Position numbers and translations under genes: made by a program | Part shown: positions 58,236-64,000 of the stretch, piece after piece | How the letters are laid out: every line of letters starts with the position of its first letter | Position numbering within the stretch: position 1 is the stretch's first letter | NCBI GenBank assembly: GCA_020444425.1 | Contig: JAHLLB010000005.1 | Span: 1 to 64,000 of the forward strand | Origin: a bacterium | Lineage (GTDB): Bacteria > Electryoneota > Electryoneia > Electryoneales > Electryoneaceae | DNA: 64,000 nt | Direction: 5' to 3' | Notes under the pieces: model-generated | What the model was told of the DNA's origin: nothing | Database searches by the model: none | Seen by the model: the letters and a program-made list of their open reading frames with translations, nothing else

Positions 58236-59501
58236 TCACTCGTCCCCTTTGATCACCACCAACGTATCCTGCGCGACGATCAGGTTCGGATACCGTCCCG
58301 CCTGAATCCGGAACTCGTACTGTCCATCCGGCGCGGGACCAGGAATGTCCTGCGAACCGGTCATCGGTTCGATCGCGAAGTACGGCGGCAGCGTCAGGCT
58401 CTGGAATCCGAGCGGGCCGATCACGTTGCCGTTCGGCATCTGAATCGACAGCCAGGCCGAGCCCATGGTCGTGAACCCTCGCGAACTCGCCAGCTCGAAC
58501 GTGAACTCTACCTCGCCACCGTCCGACGGAATCCTGACCGGCTCTTCGTCCGCACTCACCTTGATCAGGAACAGCGGAACGTCGGTATCGAACGCGTAGT
58601 CAAACCCCTCACCAGTTTCCACTTTTTCACGGTACTCAGCCCACGCCGCCAGCTCATCGTAGAGGAAGTATTGCAGGAAAGGCAGGCTGAACTCGATTAC
58701 CCGGTCGTGCTGTTCTTCTCGCGAGATTTCCGGGTCCGGGCAAGAGAATTCGCCAAGTTCGCAGGTGAAATTGTAGTTGCAGAACTGGCAGTGTGTCGCG
58801 CCGTCCAGGTTGATCAGGGCACGAGTTTCCGAGGCGAGCGCGCTGTACATCGGCAGCTGATGATCTTCCAGCGGGGTGACGCAATCGTTCCAGCCGGCCA
58901 GCAGCATCATCGGTACCTCCACCGACGCCGCCGCCTGAATCGCGGAGGGGCTGGTTTCCGCCGCCGCGAGGTTGATCACCACATCAATCTCCGGATTGTA
59001 CGCCGCCGCCAACACACTCGCGCCGCCACCCATCGAATGGCCTATCACCGCGCTCTTCGTGCTGATCTTCTCATACCAGCCGGACTCCGGGTCCATGCTG
59101 CGTGCGTACATCTCGTCCACCAGGAACGCGAGATCCAGCCCGAACTGTTCATGATCCGGGAACAAGCCACTACGGCCGGTCGCCATCAACAGGATAAATC
59201 CCTCCGGCACCAGCTCTTCCCAGATGTAGCTGTAATCACTCCACGGGATCAGGTAACCGTGCCCGAATGCGATCGACGGGAAGCCCCCCTCCGGCGGAAT
59301 CGCCACCGGAACGTTGTTTCCTGCTTCCGTCGCCGGGTAATACACCTCGACATCGACCGAGATGTCCCGCTCGGCGTCGTACCAGTCACGGGTGACATGG
59401 CCGACCTCATACGCTCCCGCCTGCGCTGCCAGAATCAGCACACACACCACTGCCACAACGGCCCAACCGTTCATCCGCATCGCCAGCCTCGTCTCGTTCA
59501 T
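58236..59501 (-). CDS. Secreted alpha/beta hydrolase with C-terminal beta domain
   Basis: 421 aa. Signal peptide ending near AAQAGA. The nucleophile elbow is GHSMGGG with Ser156, an oxyanion region AFGHGYLIP lies before it, and GATHC may hold the catalytic His. The pattern resembles dienelactone-hydrolase/PAF-acetylhydrolase-like or chlorophyllase-like enzymes. The last 95 residues are a beta domain (IQMPNGNVIGPLG, PAPDGQYEF) similar to those at 32246 and 55429. Four Cys in the CNYNFTCELGEFSC segment suggest disulfides. Substrate unknown. Confidence 0.85.
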   Translation of the reverse strand: MNETRLAMRMNGWAVVAVVCVLILAAQAGAYEVGHVTRDWYDAERDISVDVEVYYPATEAGNNVPVAIPPEGGFPSIAFGHGYLIPWSDYSYIWEELVPEGFILLMATGRSGLFPDHEQFGLDLAFLVDEMYARSMDPESGWYEKISTKSAVIGHSMGGGASVLAAAYNPEIDVVINLAAAETSPSAIQAAASVEVPMMLLAGWNDCVTPLEDHQLPMYSALASETRALINLDGATHCQFCNYNFTCELGEFSCPDPEISREEQHDRVIEFSLPFLQYFLYDELAAWAEYREKVETGEGFDYAFDTDVPLFLIKVSADEEPVRIPSDGGEVEFTFELASSRGFTTMGSAWLSIQMPNGNVIGPLGFQSLTLPPYFAIEPMTGSQDIPGPAPDGQYEFRIQAGRYPNLIVAQDTLVVIKGDE

Positions 59502-59692
59502 CCCAAACGGAAACCGCTCTGTTCATCCCCATCCGCAGCATGCAATATGCGAAAATTGCAACGCCATTCCCCAAAAATCCCGGACACGGGCTCACTCCGT
59601 TCCTCACGGAGCGCTCGGAACCGCGCTTCCTTCGACACGGTGCAACCTGCACATTGTCTGCTTGCAAACGACTAGCGAAATGGCATGACGCG

Positions 59693-60988
59693 ATGATTCC
59701 GCTTTCGACCCACCACCTGAAGCGCCTGTTCCTGATTCCGGCACTGTTGCTGGCGATGCTCGCCACCGCTCTGCCCGCCCGGGCGGACAAATTGCTGCTG
59801 CCGATGGACCTGACCCAGACAAACCACCTGCGCGCGTACGGCGTCACCTACAACGCGATCAAGGCCGGCGCGGTCGCCGAGTGGCTGCTCAACTACCGCG
59901 GAGGGTCGTTCCTGATCGACTTCCACCCGGACATCGAACGCCTCTGCCGGTTGAAAGGTGTACGCTCGGAACGTGTCAGCGACAGCCAGGTCGCGTCCAT
60001 CTACGCCGAGATTGACGAGTCGAACATGGAGGCCGTCCGGCTCGAAAAAGCGCCGGACATCGCTGTTTATCAACCGCCGGATGTGGAACCGTGGGATGAC
60101 GCTGTCTCGATGGTGCTCGAGTATACCGAGATCCCGTTCGACAAGGTCTACGACACCGAAGTCCTCGCCGGTCAGCTGAGTGAATACGACTGGCTGCACC
60201 TGCACCACGAAGATTTTACCGGCCAATATGGCAAGTTCTGGGGAGTTTACCGCGGCGCGGACTGGTACATCGCCCGGCAACTGGCGCAGGAGGAACGTGC
60301 GGCACGGCTCGGATTCGGCAAAGTCAGCCAGATGAAGGCGGCGGTGGTCGCGAGTGTGCGGGAGTATGTTGACAAGGGCGGGTTCCTGTTCGCCATGTGT
60401 TCCGCCACCGACAGCTACGACATCGCCCAGGCGGCAATGGGTATCGACATCGTGCCCGCGCAGTTCGACGGCGACGCGCCCGACCTGAACGCGCAGGACA
60501 AACTGCACTTCAACAGCACCTTCGCGTTCCAGAACTTCCGGCTGTCGTTCGACCCGGCGGAGTACGAGTTCTCCACCATTGATGCCACCCCGACCACCGG
60601 CACCAGCTCACGCGGGGACGCCGGCGACTACTTCACCCTGTTCGAGTTCAGCGCGAAACACGATCCAGTCCCGACCATGCTCACCCAATGCCATACCAGC
60701 GTCGTCAAGGGCTTCATGGGCCAGACCACGGCGTTCTACGAGCAGTACATCAAGCCGGACGTGATCGTGATGGGACGTATCCAGGGCGCGGGCATCGCGA
60801 AGTACATCCACGGGAACAGCGGCGACGGCACGTGGACCTTCTACGGCGGCCATGACCCGGAAGACTACCGCCACCGTATCCAGGACCCGCCCACCGACCT
60901 GCGGCTGTATCCCAACAGCCCCGGCTACCGCCTGATCCTGAACAACATCCTGTTCCCCGCCGCGAAGAAGAAGGAACAGAAGACGTGA
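59693..60988 (+). CDS. Conserved secreted protein often named asparagine synthetase B-like
   Basis: 431 aa. Signal peptide (FLIPALLLAMLATALPARA). LLLPMDLTQTNHLRAYGVTY and AEWLLNYRGGSFLIDF form the start of a family found in FCB bacteria and labelled asparagine synthetase B in databases without matching catalytic residues; the true function is unknown. The end, LRLYPNSPGYRLILNNILF, is encoded by a 95-bp segment that occurs again 1.44 kb downstream. The gene thus reads complete, but its last 31 codons plus stop belong to the upstream flank repeat of an inserted cassette. ATG 59693. Confidence 0.75.
   Translation: MIPLSTHHLKRLFLIPALLLAMLATALPARADKLLLPMDLTQTNHLRAYGVTYNAIKAGAVAEWLLNYRGGSFLIDFHPDIERLCRLKGVRSERVSDSQVASIYAEIDESNMEAVRLEKAPDIAVYQPPDVEPWDDAVSMVLEYTEIPFDKVYDTEVLAGQLSEYDWLHLHHEDFTGQYGKFWGVYRGADWYIARQLAQEERAARLGFGKVSQMKAAVVASVREYVDKGGFLFAMCSATDSYDIAQAAMGIDIVPAQFDGDAPDLNAQDKLHFNSTFAFQNFRLSFDPAEYEFSTIDATPTTGTSSRGDAGDYFTLFEFSAKHDPVPTMLTQCHTSVVKGFMGQTTAFYEQYIKPDVIVMGRIQGAGIAKYIHGNSGDGTWTFYGGHDPEDYRHRIQDPPTDLRLYPNSPGYRLILNNILFPAAKKKEQKT
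60894..60988 (+). repeat. 95-bp direct repeat, left copy (gene 3' end)
   Basis: Begins CCGACCTGCGGCTG and ends ACGTGA, the stop codon. It matches 62333-62427 at 90 of 95 positions. Of the five changes, three are synonymous, one keeps a stop (TGA/TAA) and one changes Gly to Asp. Confidence 0.95.
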
Positions 60989-60990
60989 CT

Positions 60991-61920
60991 TCAATTAGTA
61001 TTGTCAGGTTCAGGTTTTGCCATATACTCTTTCAGGTAAAGGAGAGCTAGCTCAACCCGCAACCTAGTTTCAAAGGGGGGTAATAAATCATTTAGTATTC
61101 TCTCTTCAGTTTCTTTATCATAGTTTTTACACAATTTTGTCCCATAAGTGGTAATTGTTAGTACGGCAAACAAATGTTTTCCATCATTGTCAATGCTAAT
61201 GTCTCTACAAAGTATTGATCCCTCTCCATCAAATTGCCGATCTTTTCTACTAGGCACATATTGAGATTTTTTCTCCCCCTCTGTTTTGTCAGGTAAGAAT
61301 AGGGTACTGTGCTTCCCGTCAATTACTTGACGGGCTGTTGTATTTGGATTATGTACTATCTCGTCAACTGATAAGTCGCTCTCAATATTGATTGTGTATA
61401 AATAATTAAATTTGCCATGTTTATTCATTCTGAAAAGAATACTTAGTCCTATGTTGCTTTTCTGTATGCCAAAGAGTTCTGAGAAACAATGTTGTATTCC
61501 CTCTAAAATGCTTTGTATTTGTAACGTTGGCTGTGTAATGTTCCTGAATGGCTCTAAATTAGTTCTTCCAGTATTATCTTTTATATAGCTATAAAAACGG
61601 TGAAACTTCTTATCGCTCATACCTGTAATGCTTGACATTAACAATTGAAGAACTTTTTGTCCGTTGTACTTTACTTGTTCGTTGTGTCGATCGCCGTATG
61701 ATTTTAAAAGGGCCAAAAGGTAATTAGCTCCAATTATCGAAAATGTTGACCATTTACCTAGTGAAGTTAGCTCGCGTTCTGGTGATAGAAGTTTGAGCGG
61801 TATTCCGAAAAAATTTATAATTAGTAGATAGTGAGTTGTTAAAGATATAAGAATTGCTGAGGCAATCCAGTGTTTAATTAAAAAATCGTACAAAGACCGC
61901 ATAGTTTTTTTCTTCATCAC
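60991..61920 (-). CDS. AT-rich cassette gene 2: two-TM protein with possible GAF-like domain
   Basis: 309 aa. Two membrane segments near the N-terminus (IASAILISLTTHYLLIINFF and FSIIGANYLLALL) precede a cytosolic part with a helical stretch to about 130 and an alpha/beta region that looks GAF-like (IGLSILFRMNKHGKFNYLYT, LSVDEIVHNPNTTARQVI, LFAVLTITTYGTKLC). No enzyme motif is recognised. Strongly AT-rich unlike all neighbours. Its stop lies two bases from the stop of the host gene, convergent. The start overlaps the upstream cassette gene by four bases. A sensor or defence role is possible but unproven. Confidence 0.7.
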   Translation of the reverse strand: MMKKKTMRSLYDFLIKHWIASAILISLTTHYLLIINFFGIPLKLLSPERELTSLGKWSTFSIIGANYLLALLKSYGDRHNEQVKYNGQKVLQLLMSSITGMSDKKFHRFYSYIKDNTGRTNLEPFRNITQPTLQIQSILEGIQHCFSELFGIQKSNIGLSILFRMNKHGKFNYLYTINIESDLSVDEIVHNPNTTARQVIDGKHSTLFLPDKTEGEKKSQYVPSRKDRQFDGEGSILCRDISIDNDGKHLFAVLTITTYGTKLCKNYDKETEERILNDLLPPFETRLRVELALLYLKEYMAKPEPDNTN

Positions 61921-62258
61921 TCTTTCTCCTCACCTACTTTGTCGCAATTTACTTCTATAATTGATGAGGAAATACTAAACGAGTGTATGACTATATTGTC
62001 CTTTGAGACTTCTCCAGCTTCATTGTTTTTGTTGTCGAAATCATATAAATATGATTTAGTAACTATATTGTTTTTTGATATTCCTCCTCTAATTTTATTT
62101 AAAAAAAAGAGTCTCACTAGGCTATTCGTCATAATGAATGCTTCTACTTTTTCGGCTACATGCTTTGCCATGATCGCCTCATATTCTATTAATCCTGTAT
62201 TTGTTGAAAGAAATAATAGTAAAAAAAAACAGAAAATCAAAACCAATAACCTCAGCAC
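61917..62258 (-). CDS. AT-rich cassette gene 1: small protein with N-terminal membrane anchor
   Basis: 113 aa. GTG 62258 gives a hydrophobic N-terminus (LLVLIFCFFLLLFLSTNTG), a signal anchor or signal peptide, followed by a hydrophilic part without recognised motifs. The TGA overlaps the ATG of gene 2 (ATGA), so the two are co-translated and probably form a complex. No homologue is recognised. The start is uncertain because no strong ribosome site is visible. Confidence 0.6.
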   Translation of the reverse strand: MLRLLVLIFCFFLLLFLSTNTGLIEYEAIMAKHVAEKVEAFIMTNSLVRLFFLNKIRGGISKNNIVTKSYLYDFDNKNNEAGEVSKDNIVIHSFSISSSIIEVNCDKVGEEKE

Positions 62259-62332
62259 TCTCTTGTTCAGCAGTGTCGCCCAATTTGATGAAATATACTC
62301 GGCAACTAGATGAGTAGTTAAAGTTCAAGAAT

Positions 62333-62427
62333 CCGACCTGCGACTGTATCCCAACAGCCCCGACTACCGCCTGATACTGAACAACATCCTGTTCCCCGCC
62401 GCGAAGAAGAAGGAGCAGAAGACGTAA
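62333..62427 (+). repeat. 95-bp direct repeat, right copy (remnant gene 3' end)
   Basis: Begins CCGACCTGCGACTG and ends ACGTAA. It keeps the reading frame of the host gene's C-terminus but has no start. It is followed after five bases by the terminator that would originally have served the host gene. Confidence 0.95.
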
Positions 62428-62432
62428 ACAAT

Positions 62433-62463
62433 AAACCCCGCGACGATTCGTGTGGCGGGGTTT
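62433..62463. terminator. Terminator, probably original to the gene at 59693
   Basis: A 9-bp stem AAACCCCGC/GCGGGGTTT with further T on the plus strand and, in mirror, TTTATT on the minus strand; bidirectional between the host gene remnant and the convergent glycosidase gene. Confidence 0.88.
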
Positions 62464-62485
62464 TCTCAGCTCTTCAGCCAAACGA

Positions 62486-64000
62486 TCAATACTGAATGGT
62501 CAACGTGACGGTTCCGGAGGTTCGTTCACCGCTCATCGTCGTCCAGATCACGCCGTCATCTTCGACGGTCTCTTCGTGCGTCGTGTGCCCGTCATCTCCG
62601 ACAACTCGCATGCTGTCGTATCTGGTTTGTGACACCAGTTGACAGCTCCAAATCTGACCCGGCGTACCACGCAGCTGAACCGTCAACTGCCGCCGCGACT
62701 CGGACCAACTCACATCCTCCACCAGCACGGACGCCGATACCAGGTACGGTATCTCCGGCACGCCCCGCTCAAATTCCAGTGTGGACGGTGACCCGTACAA
62801 CACCGCCGATCCGCACGGTTCCCCATCCCTGAGAATCCGCCGGAACGCCAGCGGTGCGTCGGGCAATGCGTCGCCGTGGACCGTCACCTCCACTGTCTGA
62901 CCGTTCACTGTCAGCGGGAATGTGTGCGTCTCCCACTGCGACGGCCGCTCCGGCGTGATCCGCACGCCCCACGGGTCTTCGCGCACGCCCGCCAGTGAAT
63001 ACAACACGTTCATGTACCAGCCGCCCATCCAGAGGAATGTCGGCTTGTCGAAGCTGCCATACTTCGGGGACTCGGGATCGGAGAAACGGTACTCGTAGAA
63101 CGATGCCTGCCCGTTCGGGCTGTTACGGACACCGTCCAGCGTGAGGAATTTCTGCAACGACGCCAACGCGCCGTCCGCATCGCCGGCGTGCAGTTGCGCG
63201 AAGGCGTACCACGCGTTCCCGTGTGGCCAGACGCCGCCGTTGATGTAGGTGTACGCCGCCCCCGCCTCCGGGCCGTGGAAGTTGTACGCGTCTTCCAGCA
63301 GATGAAAGTCGGCCGGCATCACAATCCGCAGCCCGATCTCCGGGTCGACGAGCTCGCGTGTCGCCGTCGCAACCATCGTCTCCGCACGGTCCGGCGGCAA
63401 CTGATCGAACCACGCCGCGACCAGCGACCCGGCGTACAGATGCGTGTCCAATGTGTCGCCGATGGTGTTCAACAGGTAGCCGTGCTCGTCCGACCACAGA
63501 CGCTCGTTCAGGCTGTCCAGCAACTCATCCCGCACCACCTGCCACTCGTTCGGAACCAGTTCCGCATGCTCGAGTTTTGCCGCGATGAAGGCCGCGTCCT
63601 CCAGCGCCCGCGCGGTCAACGAGGTCAGGTACGCCCGCGCGCCGGGCACATTCCCGATGTCCCACCAGTCCGGGTAATTGCCATGAACGAGGCCGTCCTG
63701 TCCACGTTGCGACAGCGCTGCCGCGAGGCTGTGTTCCAGCTCCGGTAGCAAAGAGCTAACCGTTTCCGTGTCCCCGCTGTGCCGCAGGTACGCCGCGGCA
63801 AGTTGGATGAACCACAGGTGATTCCACGAGTTGTCGCCGCAGAATTCGGTGACATACTCGCCGTCTTTCCAGTAGTAGGCGTGCGCGAGGGTCGAGTCGG
63901 CACGGGTTAACGAGTGCAGGAAACGCAGATCCGCACGCACCGTCTCCGTGTCGAAGTAAACCGTCCCGAGATTGGTCAACAGCATGTCGTGCGTGAAGAA
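62486..64000 (-). CDS. Glycoside hydrolase-like (alpha/alpha)6 barrel protein, partial
   Basis: At least 504 codons; the frame stays open to the window edge, so the N-terminus is missing. FCGDNSWNHLWFIQLAAAYL, QDGLVHGNYPDWWDIGNVPG, THLYAGSLVAAWFDQLPPDR and AGAAYTYINGGVWPHGNAWY are typical of clan GH-L/GH-G or amylo-alpha-1,6-glucosidase-like barrels. The C-terminal 150 residues form a beta sandwich. An acidic catalytic pair is plausible (WWD and the GDNSW region) but the family cannot be fixed. Likely polysaccharide degradation. Confidence 0.75.
   Translation of the reverse strand, partial: FFTHDMLLTNLGTVYFDTETVRADLRFLHSLTRADSTLAHAYYWKDGEYVTEFCGDNSWNHLWFIQLAAAYLRHSGDTETVSSLLPELEHSLAAALSQRGQDGLVHGNYPDWWDIGNVPGARAYLTSLTARALEDAAFIAAKLEHAELVPNEWQVVRDELLDSLNERLWSDEHGYLLNTIGDTLDTHLYAGSLVAAWFDQLPPDRAETMVATATRELVDPEIGLRIVMPADFHLLEDAYNFHGPEAGAAYTYINGGVWPHGNAWYAFAQLHAGDADGALASLQKFLTLDGVRNSPNGQASFYEYRFSDPESPKYGSFDKPTFLWMGGWYMNVLYSLAGVREDPWGVRITPERPSQWETHTFPLTVNGQTVEVTVHGDALPDAPLAFRRILRDGEPCGSAVLYGSPSTLEFERGVPEIPYLVSASVLVEDVSWSESRRQLTVQLRGTPGQIWSCQLVSQTRYDSMRVVGDDGHTTHEETVEDDGVIWTTMSGERTSGTVTLTIQY

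Noticed and set aside
58038-59675. Open frame of 545 codons on the plus strand across the 12-bp repeat and antisense to the hydrolase
   Set aside because: No conserved motif, begins in repeat DNA, and opposes a gene with a signal peptide and GHSMGGG nucleophile.
60989-62332. Cassette as an assembly chimera
   Set aside because: The flanking repeats differ at five positions in a coding-like manner, which a simple mis-join or duplicated contig end would not produce. Read-level proof is not available here.
62179-62481. 100-codon minus-strand frame across the right 95-bp repeat
   Set aside because: It reads the repeat backwards and shadows the host-gene remnant and cassette start; no ribosome site.

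Overview
ORGANISM. The window is about 60 percent GC and carries one tRNA-Leu, densely packed housekeeping genes and several secreted proteins ending in a YPNPFN-type C-terminal sorting domain (type IX secretion style). Together with an alternative complex III (actABCDEF) operon and LptF/LptG-like permeases, this points to a diderm, respiring bacterium of the FCB superphylum, probably an uncultured lineage outside classical Bacteroidetes. That placement is inference from motifs; no rRNA gene is present. LAYOUT. 0-5 kb, minus strand: a YkgJ-type cysteine-cluster protein with a small zinc-ribbon partner, then a large CHASE/PAS hybrid histidine kinase divergent from ppc (PEP carboxylase, 5.3-7.9 kb). 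8-12 kb: tRNA-Leu(CAA), spmA-spmB-thiN overlapping genes, a sugar-type nucleotidyltransferase, an HU gene with a good promoter and terminator, and a HIT protein. 12.4-14 kb: a lower-GC secreted protein. 14.6-16.8 kb: rpsU-yqeY-cvpA and a rubrerythrin-like gene. 16.9-20.8 kb, minus: sulfatase, HhH-GPD glycosylase, and a three-gene PspC/membrane-protein cluster. 21-26 kb, minus: membrane protein-birA-coaX-amidase operon and meaB. 26.5-32 kb: SRPBCC protein, MerR regulator, DUF72 protein, atypical glutamine synthetase and bisphosphate nucleotidase. 32-41.7 kb: VCBS-repeat protein, rfbC, lptF-lptG, a DtxR/MntR-type regulator and two sorting-domain proteins. 42.5-51 kb: the actABCDEF electron-transfer operon, interrupted between actB and actC by a GIY-YIG nuclease gene bracketed by two directly oriented inverted-repeat elements. 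51-64 kb: epimerase, a probable GTPase-fold protein without a P-loop, a MATE exporter, a lamin-tail secreted protein, a hydrolase, a conserved secreted protein, an AT-rich two-gene cassette, and a partial glycosidase-like gene. MOST INTERESTING. (1) A 1.3-kb AT-rich two-gene cassette (60989-62332) sits exactly at the 3' end of a conserved secreted-protein gene. It is flanked by 95-bp direct repeats that duplicate the last 31 codons plus stop of that gene; four of the five differences between repeats leave the encoded residue or stop unchanged. The original terminator lies beyond the second repeat. This resembles integration with regeneration of a protein-coding gene end. (2) The GIY-YIG gene in the act operon lies between two copies of a roughly 125-bp inverted-repeat element, of which five copies occur in the window, in both orientations. 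(3) Intergenic spaces are filled with several hairpin families, including one with constant flanks and a variable stem that also forms part of the SpmA coding tail, and with heptamer repeats. No transposase, integrase or CRISPR array is visible here.
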